In this document: positions 27,364 to 35,281 of the stretch, one piece after another | Position numbering within the stretch: position 1 is the stretch's first letter | How the letters are laid out: every line of letters begins with the position of its first letter | NCBI RefSeq assembly: GCF_009908315.1 | Contig: NZ_JAAATW010000001.1 | Span: 1,612,001-1,676,000 of the forward strand | Length of the DNA: 64,000 nucleotides | Direction of reading: 5' to 3' | Source of the DNA: Paragemmobacter ruber | Lineage (GTDB): Bacteria > Pseudomonadota > Alphaproteobacteria > Rhodobacterales > Rhodobacteraceae | Position numbers and translations under genes: made by a program | Notes under the pieces: generated by a model | What the model saw: only the letters and a program-made list of their open reading frames with translations | What the model was told of the DNA's origin: nothing | The model's database searches: none

Positions 27364-27999
27364 TCAACCCCCTGCGACAAGTCGTAGCGCGAATCCCGCA
27401 AACAGAAACCCCGCCAAGGCCTGCAAAACCCATCCGGCCCGCAGGTAGAGCCGGGCCGCACCCACAGTTGAAAACAGAATCACATAGATTCCGTGAATCG
27501 CGAAAGACGCCACACAGGCCCCGGCACACAGGATCGCCACATCTCCCGGCCCGGCCGCCTGCAGCGGAAACATCCCCAGCACCGCCAGCCACGAGGTCAG
27601 CGCCTTGGGATTGACCGCGTTCACCGCCAGCGCGCGGCGAAACCCTGTGGCAAAGCCCGCCCCGTCCTGCCCCTGCGGCAGGGCCATGCCCCGCGCCCGA
27701 AAGCCGCGCCACGCCGCCCGCAGATAGCGCCACGCAAACCACGACAGCAGCACCACCGCCGCCCCTGTCAGCACCGCCTGCGCGCCGGGCAGCACCCCGA
27801 TCACCGCCGCCACGCCCAGCACCATCCCCAGACACCACAGCCCGATGCCAAGACCCACGCCCGCGGCCGATCCCATCCCCGCCGCCCGCCCCGACCCCAG
27901 CGCCAGCGCCACCGTGTTCAAGACATTCGGCCCCGGCGTGGCGATATTGGCCGCCAGAAACAGCCAGACCGCCGCAAACTCGCCCCAGGGCAGGGTCAT
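27364..27999 (-). CDS. LysE/RhtB-family amino acid exporter
   Basis: 211 residues from the ATG at 27999, six hydrophobic segments. ANIATPGPNVLNTVALAL (25-42) is the family's first-loop signature, and AVNAVNPKALTSWLAVL resembles the second conserved loop. Members export amino acids such as lysine, threonine or homoserine lactones through the inner membrane. The substrate cannot be told. It starts 25 bp after a glutathione transferase-like gene and may share its transcript. Confidence 0.9.
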   Translation of the reverse strand: MTLPWGEFAAVWLFLAANIATPGPNVLNTVALALGSGRAAGMGSAAGVGLGIGLWCLGMVLGVAAVIGVLPGAQAVLTGAAVVLLSWFAWRYLRAAWRGFRARGMALPQGQDGAGFATGFRRALAVNAVNPKALTSWLAVLGMFPLQAAGPGDVAILCAGACVASFAIHGIYVILFSTVGAARLYLRAGWVLQALAGFLFAGFALRLVAGG

Positions 28000-28024
28000 C
28001 GCGCCAGCCTCCGCGCGGGCCGGG

Positions 28025-28630
28025 TCAGACCGGCACGGTCGCCTGCATCGACGGGCGGGCCGCAAACTGCGCATACCACGCCGCCAGACGCGGGCGGCCA
28101 ACGCGCCAGCCCCGCGCGTCATGGCGGAAATCCAGATAGCCCAGCGCACAGCCCACCGCGATCTGCCCAGCGTCCAAAGACCCCTCCAGATGCGCGATCC
28201 ACCGCGTCTCAAGCGCGTCGAGCGCGCGGTCCACCTTGGCCCACTGCCCTTCGACCCAGGGGCCAAAGCGCATCTCCTCGGGCCGGATACGCCCCTCATA
28301 GACCATCAGCAGCGCGGCATCGAGGATGCCATCCCCCGTCGCCTCAACCGTCAGCGTATCCCACAGCCGCGCTCCCGTGGGGTAGAGCCCTGCACCCGCC
28401 CGGTCGTCCAGATAGCGGCAGATCACCCGGCTGTCATAAAGCGCAGGCCCATCCGCCCGCTCCAGCGCAGGCACCTTGCCCAGTGGATTGGCCTCAAGCG
28501 GCGCGGTCCCCGGATCGACCGGGTTTCCCGAACCCGTGATCCGCTCCACATCGCCCAACTGCCCGGTCTCGTGCAGCAGCACCATGACCTTGCGCACATA
28601 AGGCGAGGTGGGCGAATGATAGAGGCGCAT
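28025..28630 (-). CDS. Glutathione S-transferase family protein
   Basis: 201 residues. YHSPTSPYVRKVMVLLHE (4-21) has serines where the other transferase in this window (12975-13640) has cysteine. GKVPAL (about 51-56) and YDSRVICRYLDD (65-76) are the glutathione-binding loops. The C-terminal domain is helical with a WxxxF/Y pattern. Probably a detoxification enzyme of the Nu/beta-like type, but the substrate is unknown. Followed by the LysE exporter gene; a repeat pair lies upstream. Confidence 0.9.
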   Translation of the reverse strand: MRLYHSPTSPYVRKVMVLLHETGQLGDVERITGSGNPVDPGTAPLEANPLGKVPALERADGPALYDSRVICRYLDDRAGAGLYPTGARLWDTLTVEATGDGILDAALLMVYEGRIRPEEMRFGPWVEGQWAKVDRALDALETRWIAHLEGSLDAGQIAVGCALGYLDFRHDARGWRVGRPRLAAWYAQFAARPSMQATVPV

Positions 28631-28696
28631 GTCAAAACCCTCCGCAGGCCATCGCCCGCGACCCTAGGCCCGTCCCCGCCAACCTGCAACCACCCG

Positions 28697-28746
28697 CCGG
28701 AGCGGTTCTTGACGCAAAAACCGCTCCGGAATTTGCGCCAAATTCC
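28697..28746. repeat. Double hairpin element
   Basis: Two adjoining inverted repeats: CCGGAGCGGTT (28697-28707) with AACCGCTCCGG (28719-28729), and GGAATTT (28728-28734) with AAATTCC (28740-28746), sharing two bases. The element fills the gap upstream of the second glutathione transferase gene. AT-rich arms in GC-rich DNA suggest an intergenic repeat. Confidence 0.6.
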
Positions 28747-28807
28747 GCTTCCCCCAAAGGCAGGCCCACGACACCGCGGCAGGCCGCGGCCCACCCCGCC
28801 ATTCCCC

Positions 28808-29413
28808 TTACCCCAAGGCCCGCATCAATGCCGCGATCTCCGCCGCCATCCCGCCCTGCGCCTCCAGCGCCGCGATCACCCCGGCCCGCACTTCCGGCGT
28901 CTTGTTCTGGTTCAGCTTCCACGTCCCGTCCACCGCCGTGACCTCAAGCCGAAAGGGCAGGATGCCCCGCATCATCCGCTCCATCACGCCCTCGCCCATC
29001 TTGTCCTTGGTCCAGGGCCGCTTGTCCGCCAGCCGTCCTTCGAACACCCCGGTCAGCGCGTCCACCTGCGGCTCCAACTCTGCCGCGCCCATCGGGTGCA
29101 GCATCCCGCGCAGATGCACCGCAACATAGTTCCACGTCGGCACCTGATCCGGCACCCCGTACCAGTCGGGCGAGACATAGGCATCCGGCCCCTGCACGGC
29201 CAGAAGCGCGGGCGCGGGCAGCGCGGCCCGCGCGATCCCGTTCGACCGCGCCAGATGCACCTCCACCGCGCCGCCGGGGGCGATCACAAAGGGCACATGC
29301 GCCGCCAGCGGCCCCTCCGGCCCGTTGATGCACAGCATCCCGAAACCGCGCCGGGCGGCAAAGGCCAGGTTCTCCTCCCGGCTTGCGCCGCGAAAGGCCG
29401 GATTCGGATGCAT
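28808..29413 (-). CDS. PaiB-like FMN-binding protein
   Basis: 201 residues from the ATG at 29413 (GGAGGGTC just before it). The split-barrel flavin-binding fold of the PaiB/FMN-binding negative regulator family: MHPNPAFRG at the N-terminus, PTWNYVAVHLRG about residue 100-112 and KLNQNKTPEVRAGVIAAL near the end are family signatures. In Bacillus PaiB is tied to control of sporulation and protease genes, but most homologues are untested. No partner gene is adjacent. Confidence 0.88.
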   Translation of the reverse strand: MHPNPAFRGASREENLAFAARRGFGMLCINGPEGPLAAHVPFVIAPGGAVEVHLARSNGIARAALPAPALLAVQGPDAYVSPDWYGVPDQVPTWNYVAVHLRGMLHPMGAAELEPQVDALTGVFEGRLADKRPWTKDKMGEGVMERMMRGILPFRLEVTAVDGTWKLNQNKTPEVRAGVIAALEAQGGMAAEIAALMRALG

Positions 29414-29673
29414 GACATGACCCTCCAAAGTATTCGCCGTTTCATGGTTAACGCACCGCGCAACGTGCGCTGCGTGCATACGCCCGTCTGCACGCGCGCC
29501 TGCACACGATCCGGCACGCCCCGGAACGGCACACCGGCAGGATTTACACAGCGTTCCCGGTCACTTGGCAATCCATCCTGCCACCCCGGCGCGGTCGCCC
29601 CCGGCTGCGGCACGCGCGACGAAGAGATGAAGTTTCTGTAACGCAACGCCCTTGTTACATCCCGGCCACCGAA
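29414..29673. other. Gene-free leader upstream of the phnDCE unit
   Basis: About 260 bases between the PaiB-like gene and the Pho box. The open frames here are shadows with no ribosome site. The first half is GC-rich with several GCGCAC repeats. The stretch TTGTTACAT (29652-29660) may be a third, weaker half-site of the Pho box. I see nothing else. Confidence 0.5.
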
Positions 29674-29691
29674 CCGTCATCCCGCTGTCAT
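29674..29691 (+). promoter_or_regulatory. Pho box upstream of phnD
   Basis: Direct repeats CCGTCAT (29674-29680) and CTGTCAT (29685-29691) spaced 11 bases apart match the PhoB consensus closely. A third, weaker copy lies 22 bases upstream. It ends 49 bases before the phnD ATG. The transporter unit is therefore probably turned on under phosphate limitation. Confidence 0.8.
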
Positions 29692-29740
29692 CCCCACTGC
29701 CTACCCCGCTTCCACCAGTTGCACATCCGTGGGGGACAGC

Positions 29741-30613
29741 ATGAACAACCTTCTGAAATCCGGCCTACTCAGCCTCGCCCTGATCACCGGCGTCACCGGC
29801 ATGGCCGCCGCTCAGGACGTGATCCGCTTCGCCGTCACCGATATCGACGGCGCCGAAGCCGTCCAGCGCGAGATGGGCCCCTTCAAGGATGCCTTCGAAC
29901 GCCTCTCCGGCCTCAAGGTCGAATTCTTCCCCGTCTCCGGCCGCACCGTGGCGGTGGAGGCGATGGCCGCGGATCAGGTGGATTTCGTCCTCACCGGCCC
30001 GGCGGAATATGTCGTCTTCAACGCCCGCATGGATGCCCAGCCGGTCGTGACTTGGAACCGCCCCGACTACTATTCCAACGTGGTCGTTCTCGACACCGCA
30101 CCCTATCAGGCGCCCGCCGATCTGAAGGGCCAGAAAATCTCGTTCGGCGAGATCGGCTCCACCTCGCAACACCTCTCGCCCGCCACCCTGCTGGCCGAGG
30201 CAGGGCTTGTCTATGCCACGGATTATGAACCGGTTTTCCTCAAGCGCAACGTCGCCATGGAAGCCCTGATCGCGGGCGAGATCGCGGCCATCGGGCTCAA
30301 CCGCACCCATATCGACCAGATGACCGAAGCCTTCCCCGACCATAAGCTGCGCGTGCTGGTGCGCGGCGACGGCCTGCCGAACGACGTCCTCCTTGCCTCC
30401 TCCAAGGTGCCCGCCGAAATCGTGGACACCGTCCGCCGCACCTTTGCCGACCATGGCGAGGAACTGATCGCCGCCGTCACCACCACCGAAGAGAATGAAA
30501 AATATCTCGGCGGCGGTTTCACCGCGGATGTGACCGATGCCGATTACGACAACGTGCGCAAAATGTTCGAAAACGTGGGCGTGACCGAATTCACCGAATT
30601 CGTGGGCGAGTGA
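29741..30613 (+). CDS. phnD: Phosphonate ABC transporter substrate-binding protein
   Basis: 290 residues from the ATG at 29741 (GGGGGA before it). Signal peptide about 1-24 (MAAAQ). The mature part is a type II periplasmic binding protein of the phosphate/phosphite/phosphonate family: IRFAVTDIDGAEAVQREMGP opens the fold, and DLKGQKISFGEIGSTSQHL is the typical ligand-pocket strand with Ser/Thr residues for the phosphonate. It delivers ligand to PhnCE encoded next. The exact phosphonate (2-aminoethylphosphonate, methylphosphonate or phosphite) is not readable. Confidence 0.93.
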   Translation: MNNLLKSGLLSLALITGVTGMAAAQDVIRFAVTDIDGAEAVQREMGPFKDAFERLSGLKVEFFPVSGRTVAVEAMAADQVDFVLTGPAEYVVFNARMDAQPVVTWNRPDYYSNVVVLDTAPYQAPADLKGQKISFGEIGSTSQHLSPATLLAEAGLVYATDYEPVFLKRNVAMEALIAGEIAAIGLNRTHIDQMTEAFPDHKLRVLVRGDGLPNDVLLASSKVPAEIVDTVRRTFADHGEELIAAVTTTEENEKYLGGGFTADVTDADYDNVRKMFENVGVTEFTEFVGE

Positions 30614-30620
30614 TCGGCGC

Positions 30621-31418
30621 ATGACCGCGCACCCCCGCGCCGCACAGCTTCAGGCCGACCCCGCGCAGGCGGGGTCTGCCCTTGTTGTGTCGCGGCTGGC
30701 AAAATCCTTTGATGGCCGGCCGGTGCTGACGGGCCTTGATTTCACTGTCCGCGCCGGGGTGGCCACGGCCCTGATCGGGGCCAATGGATCGGGCAAGTCC
30801 ACGCTGATGAAATGCCTCATCCGCCTGATCGAACCCAGCGCAGGCCAGATCACCATGCTGGGTCAGGATGTGCTGTCGCTCTCGCCGCGCGCGCTGCGGG
30901 CCTTCCGGTCGCAGGTGGGGGTGGTCTGGCAGAAGCACAACCTCGTCCCCCGCCTGTCGGCCCTGTCGAATGTGGTGCACGGCGTGCAATCCCGCATGTC
31001 CGGTCCGCGCACTTGGTTCCAGTCGCTCGCCCCCGCCGCCGTCCGCGCACAGGCGCTGGCCTGCCTTGACCGCGTGGGTCTAGCCGACCGCGCGCTCCAG
31101 CGGGTGGATAGCCTGTCGGGCGGGCAGGCGCAGCGCGTCGCCATCGCCCGGATGCTGATGCAAGAGCCGCGCATCATCCTCGCCGACGAACCCGATGCCA
31201 GCCTCGATCCCCAATCGGGGCAAGAGGTGATGCGCCTGCTGGCCGATCTCGCCCGTCAGGACGGGCTGACGCTCATCATCATCTCGCACCGCATGGAACA
31301 CACGCTGGAATTCTCCGATCACATCCTCGGCCTGCAACAGGGCCGCATCGTGATGGACCGGCCCACCCGGGGCGTTGATGCCGCGCTCCTGCGGCGCTTC
31401 TTCGAACATCAGGATTAG
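30621..31418 (+). CDS. phnC: Phosphonate ABC transporter ATP-binding protein
   Basis: 265 residues. Walker A GANGSGKST (53-61), Q-loop at VVWQKHN (101-107), signature LSGGQ (165-169), Walker B ILADE (186-190) and the H-loop histidine in IIISHR. The sequence keeps the PhnC features NLVPRLS after the Q-loop and the Pro-rich insert before the signature. Powers import by PhnDE. It starts 7 bp after phnD. Confidence 0.93.
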   Translation: MTAHPRAAQLQADPAQAGSALVVSRLAKSFDGRPVLTGLDFTVRAGVATALIGANGSGKSTLMKCLIRLIEPSAGQITMLGQDVLSLSPRALRAFRSQVGVVWQKHNLVPRLSALSNVVHGVQSRMSGPRTWFQSLAPAAVRAQALACLDRVGLADRALQRVDSLSGGQAQRVAIARMLMQEPRIILADEPDASLDPQSGQEVMRLLADLARQDGLTLIIISHRMEHTLEFSDHILGLQQGRIVMDRPTRGVDAALLRRFFEHQD

Positions 31419-31423
31419 GCCGG

Positions 31424-32224
31424 ATGGCGGATACCACCCCCCAGATACCGCGATTCCAGCACCGCAGCCTCGGCGAATATTTCGGCATGATCATCGTGCT
31501 GGCGCTGGTCCTGTCCTCCATCGCCGCCACCGCGCCGCAACTCGATGCGCTGGGCCGCGGCCTGACGCGCCTCTTCGCGCCCTCGGGCCTTCTGGCGCAG
31601 ATGTTCCCGCCCGACATCAGCCGGATCGACCGCATCGCGCTGCAACTGCTCGAAACCCTGCAGATGGCCGTCGCCGGGGCCGCGCTGGGCCTGATCTTCG
31701 CGCTGCCCTTCGCCATCCTCGCGACCGACCGCCTCTCCCCCCACCCGCTGATCCGCATGGCCGCCCGCGGCATCATCGCACTGTTCCGCACCATCCCCGA
31801 TCTGGTCTGGGCCATCTTCTTCATCATCATGGTGGGCCTCGGCCCCGCCGCGGGCGTGCTGGCCATCATGGTGGACAAGATCGGCTTCGCCGGCCGCTTC
31901 TTCGCCGAAGCGATGGAAGAGGCCGACACCGGCCCGCAGGATGCGCTCCGCGCCATCGGGGCCAGCCGGATGGGCGTCATCTTCTCTTCCGTCATCCCCG
32001 CCTGCCTGCCCTCCTTCACCGCAACCTCGCTCTTCTCGCTGGAAAAGGCGGTGCGCGGGTCCGCCGCGCTGGGCCTTGTGGGCGCGGGCGGGATCGGGGT
32101 CGATCTCAAGGTCGCCTTCGATCTGTTCAACTACGACGAGGCGCTGACCATCATCCTGATGCTCTTCGCCCTCGTGATTGCGGTGGAACAGGGATCCAGC
32201 TGGATCCGCTCGAAACTGATCTGA
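31424..32224 (+). CDS. phnE: Phosphonate ABC transporter permease
   Basis: 266 residues, about six membrane helices. The coupling EAA-type loop that docks on PhnC lies in GPQDALRAIGASRMGVIFSS (about 170-190), and GLGPAAGVLAIMVDKIG is the usual PhnE stretch. Only one permease gene is present, where many phn loci carry two, so PhnE probably forms a homodimer. Starts 5 bp after phnC without a strong ribosome site, suggesting coupling. Confidence 0.93.
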   Translation: MADTTPQIPRFQHRSLGEYFGMIIVLALVLSSIAATAPQLDALGRGLTRLFAPSGLLAQMFPPDISRIDRIALQLLETLQMAVAGAALGLIFALPFAILATDRLSPHPLIRMAARGIIALFRTIPDLVWAIFFIIMVGLGPAAGVLAIMVDKIGFAGRFFAEAMEEADTGPQDALRAIGASRMGVIFSSVIPACLPSFTATSLFSLEKAVRGSAALGLVGAGGIGVDLKVAFDLFNYDEALTIILMLFALVIAVEQGSSWIRSKLI

Positions 32225-32238
32225 AAGGGGGGCAGGGG

Positions 32239-32895
32239 ATGACCACCGACACCGCGCATCGCTACTGGAACGAAGAATGGCGCCGCGCCGATGCCACCTC
32301 CAAATGGGCCAAGGCCGAGGAAGAGGTGCTCGCCCATGCCGCCCGCCTGCCCAAAGGCGCGCGCGTCCTTGATCTGGGGGCAGGCATCGGCCGCCACGCC
32401 CTCGCGCTGGCCCGTCTCGGCTGCACCGTCGATGCGCTCGACGCCGCCGCCGAATCCGTCCGCATCATCGACATCGCCGCCCGCGCCGAAGGCCTGCCCG
32501 TCACCGCCCGTCAGGGCGCGATGACCGAACTGCCCTACCCGGACGCCGCCTTCGATCACGTCCTGTCCTGGAACGTCATCTATCACGGCGACGAGGCGAT
32601 CGTCCGCACCACGCTGGCCGAGGTGGCGCGCGTCCTGCGCCCGGGTGGCACCGTCATGGCGACCATGCTTTCGGCCCGCCGCCTGCCCGTGGAACGCGCC
32701 CGCGCCCCGGGACGCGAGATTTCGCGCAACACATGGGTGTTCGACGGCGAAGGCGACAAGGTCCATCCCCACTACTTCTGCCATGCCCGCGATCTGCTGG
32801 CCCTGTTCTCCGGTTTCGAACCGATATCGCTCGTGGACCGCGAACATGAACGCCCGGGCACATGGCACTGGCACATTCTGGCGGAGCGTCTCTGA
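32239..32895 (+). CDS. Class I SAM-dependent methyltransferase
   Basis: 218 residues from the ATG at 32239; the frame is open far upstream only as a shadow of phnE. Motif I is VLDLGAGIGRHALAL (about 47-61), followed by the acidic end of strand 2 (VDALDAAAESV), motif II near LPYPDAAFDHVLSWNV, and an RPGG loop after strand 5. The acceptor is unknown. It sits between phnE and a phnM-like gene, and the two start/stop codons overlap (TGATG), so it belongs to the phosphonate transcript. A methylation step in a phosphonate or lipid pathway is possible. Confidence 0.85.
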   Translation: MTTDTAHRYWNEEWRRADATSKWAKAEEEVLAHAARLPKGARVLDLGAGIGRHALALARLGCTVDALDAAAESVRIIDIAARAEGLPVTARQGAMTELPYPDAAFDHVLSWNVIYHGDEAIVRTTLAEVARVLRPGGTVMATMLSARRLPVERARAPGREISRNTWVFDGEGDKVHPHYFCHARDLLALFSGFEPISLVDREHERPGTWHWHILAERL

Positions 32896-34133
32896 TGGAT
32901 CCCATCCTCATCGAAGGCGCGCGCCTCATTCTGGATGACCGTGTCGAACGCGCCTCCCTCCGCATGGAGGCAGGCCGCATCACCGGGCTGGACGTGGCCC
33001 GCGACGGTGCCGCCGTGATCGACGGGCGGGGCCGCATCCTTGCCCCCGCCTTCGTCGATATCCACGGCGATGCCTTCGAACGCCAGATCCAGCCCCGCCC
33101 CGGCGTATCCGTCCCGATCGACGCCGCGCTTCTGGAAACCGATCGCCAGCTTGCCGCCAACGGCATCGCCACCGCCTATCACGCCCTCACGCTCAGCTGG
33201 GAACCCGGCCTGCGCTCGGTCGAGACGGGGGCTGAGATGCTGCGCGCCCTCCACCGCCTGCGCCCCCGCCTGACGGCCGAGAACCGCCTGCAACTGCGCT
33301 GGGAAACCTTCTGCCCCGAAGCCATCCCCCTGATGGCCGAGGCGCTCGCCGCCCGCGATCTGCCCGCCGTGGCCTTCAACGATCACACATCCGCCGCGCT
33401 GCTGCACCCGTCCATCGCGCTGCATGACCGGCCCTTCGACCTGATCCCCGAATACCCAGTGACCGATGTCCAGGCCCCCGCCTTCCGCGCCAAGATGGAG
33501 ACGCGGGCGAAACGGTCGCACATGACGACCGATGATTACGTCTCGCTCATGCTGCGCATCTGGAACCGCCGCCCGCGCGTGGCCGATGACATCGCCGTGG
33601 TCGCCCGGATGGCCGCCGAACGCGGCGCGCCGATGCTCAGCCATGATGACAGCCAGGTGGAGACGCGCGATTTCTACCGCGCCCATGGCGCGCGCATCGC
33701 CGAATTCCCCATGCACGAACGGGTGTTTCTGGATGCCCGCGACAGGGGCGACTGGATCGTTCTGGGCGCGCCCAACGCCATGCGCGGCGGGTCGCATCTG
33801 GGCTCCCCCGGCGCGGCCGACATGATCCGCCGTGGCCTCTGCGATATCCTCGCCTCGGATTACTTCTACCCCGCCATGCTGGGCGCCGTGGTGCGGCTTG
33901 CCGCCGATGGCGTGGCCGCGCTGCCCGATCTGTGGCGCCTCGTCGCCGCCAATCCGGCCGCGGCCATGGGCCTGTCCGACCGGGGCCGCATCGCGCCGGG
34001 CCTGCGGGCCGATCTTTTGCTGCTCGACTGGCCCGATCAGGGCGCTCCCGCCCCACTGCGCACATGGGTCGCCGGGCGCGGCGGCTATTCTGCGTTGCCC
34101 GACGGCGCGCTTCATGTGGCCCAGATGGCCTGA
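32895..34133 (+). CDS. phnM: PhnM-like amidohydrolase (first of three)
   Basis: 412 residues from the ATG at 32895, overlapping the methyltransferase stop. Amidohydrolase-superfamily metal hydrolase related to PhnM, which removes diphosphate from ribose 1-methylphosphonate 5-triphosphate. The metal motif is DIHGDAFERQI (55-65), His57 and Asp59, unlike the canonical HTDNLE form. SHDDS and RGGSHLGS (the latter preceding a predicted active-site loop) and a distal LASDYFYPA are the other conserved points. It resembles the gene at 43634 more than the one at 35282. Whether it acts in C-P lyase or in another ribosyl-phosphonate reaction is open. Confidence 0.83.
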   Translation: MDPILIEGARLILDDRVERASLRMEAGRITGLDVARDGAAVIDGRGRILAPAFVDIHGDAFERQIQPRPGVSVPIDAALLETDRQLAANGIATAYHALTLSWEPGLRSVETGAEMLRALHRLRPRLTAENRLQLRWETFCPEAIPLMAEALAARDLPAVAFNDHTSAALLHPSIALHDRPFDLIPEYPVTDVQAPAFRAKMETRAKRSHMTTDDYVSLMLRIWNRRPRVADDIAVVARMAAERGAPMLSHDDSQVETRDFYRAHGARIAEFPMHERVFLDARDRGDWIVLGAPNAMRGGSHLGSPGAADMIRRGLCDILASDYFYPAMLGAVVRLAADGVAALPDLWRLVAANPAAAMGLSDRGRIAPGLRADLLLLDWPDQGAPAPLRTWVAGRGGYSALPDGALHVAQMA

Positions 34134-34151
34134 TCGAAAAGGGGGGATGCC

Positions 34152-35027
34152 ATGACCGACAGTTTCGCCGCCGAAGATGCAGGCACCGATTTCACCTATT
34201 CCCATCCCGGCCAGTCACCCTTCCGCCGCGCCCTGATCCGCGCCGTCGAACGCGCCAGCGGCCAACCGATGCTGCGCAGCCTCTACAGGGATTGGCAGGC
34301 CGGTCCCCGCCGGGACGAGACCGTCTTCGACGCCGCCCTCCGCCTTTTGCGCATCCAGCCGCAGGCCACATGGCACAGCCCCGCCGCCCATATCCCCCAG
34401 ACGGGCGGCCTCCTCCTGATTGCCAACCACCCTTATGGTATCGTCGATGGCCTCGCCCTCGGCCAGCTCGGCATGCGCCTGCGCGGCAACGTGCAGATCC
34501 TGACGAACAGCGTCCTCTGCCAGCCGCCCGAGATTGCGCCCCACCTCCTGCCCATCGACTTCAGCGGCACGCCCGAAGGGCGCAAGACTTCGGGCCAAAG
34601 CCGCCGCCTTGCGGTGGAACTCCTCACCGCGGGCAAGGTCGTTGCCATCTTCCCCGGCGGCGGCATCGCCACGGCGAATGCCCCCTTCCGGGGCCGCGCC
34701 CATGATGCCGAATGGCACGGCTTCCTTGGCCGCCTCGCCACCATCCCCGGCGTGACCACATTGCCGGTGCATTTCGGCGGCCAGAACTCACGCCTGTTCC
34801 AGATCGCCAGCCACCTGTCCTATCCCCTGCGCATCGCGCTCATCTTCCACGAAACCCGCCGCCTGATGGGCCGCCCGCTGCCCATGACCGTGGGCCGCCC
34901 GATCACCGCCCACAACCTGTCCGGCACCCCGCGCACCGAAATCGCCGCCGAACTGCGCCGCCGCACGATGGAACTGGGCGGTCAGGGGGATGAGGTCTTC
35001 ATCTGGCCGCCCCACGTGAAATGGTAG
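34152..35027 (+). CDS. Lysophospholipid-type acyltransferase (hemolysin-like)
   Basis: 291 residues, no signal. LIANHPYGIVDGLALGQL (89-106) carries the N-H-x-D catalytic set of PlsC-type acyltransferases (His93, Asp99), and FPGGGIATANAPF is the typical second motif. Similar proteins transfer acyl chains to ornithine or glycerol phosphate lipids. It is the last gene of the Pho-box unit, 18 bp after the phnM-like gene, with an AAAGGGGGGATG ribosome site. Phosphate-limited lipid remodelling is the obvious guess, but the acceptor is not shown by the sequence. Confidence 0.8.
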   Translation: MTDSFAAEDAGTDFTYSHPGQSPFRRALIRAVERASGQPMLRSLYRDWQAGPRRDETVFDAALRLLRIQPQATWHSPAAHIPQTGGLLLIANHPYGIVDGLALGQLGMRLRGNVQILTNSVLCQPPEIAPHLLPIDFSGTPEGRKTSGQSRRLAVELLTAGKVVAIFPGGGIATANAPFRGRAHDAEWHGFLGRLATIPGVTTLPVHFGGQNSRLFQIASHLSYPLRIALIFHETRRLMGRPLPMTVGRPITAHNLSGTPRTEIAAELRRRTMELGGQGDEVFIWPPHVKW

Positions 35028-35070
35028 GGCGGAAATGGCCGGGCAGGGCTCACCCCGGGCCGATGCCCAT

Positions 35071-35280
35071 GGGTAGCGTGGGCTAAAGCCCACCCTACCC
35101 ACGAACGCACAGCGAGGCGCCGCTCCCCCCGCCATCGCCGGTAACGTGGGCTTAAGCCCAAGCTACGCCTGCGCACACGGCGAGGCGCGCCCATCCCACC
35201 CGATCCACCGTCGCCCGTAGCCTGGGCTTCAGCCCACGCCCCGCAGGGGTGCCATTACGGCGGGGTTCACCCCGCCGCCC
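35071..35280. repeat. REP-like hairpin cluster
   Basis: Three related hairpins with TGGGCT/AGCCCA cores at 35071-35100 (GGGTAGCGTGGGCT paired with AGCCCACCCTACCC, one mismatch), 35141-35166 and 35217-35240, plus a fourth palindrome GGCGGGG/CCCCGCC near 35259-35276. The spacers repeat too (a GCGAGGCGC motif recurs at about 35112 and 35180). Occupies the whole gap between the acyltransferase and the second phnM. Confidence 0.75.
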
Positions 35281-35281
35281 T

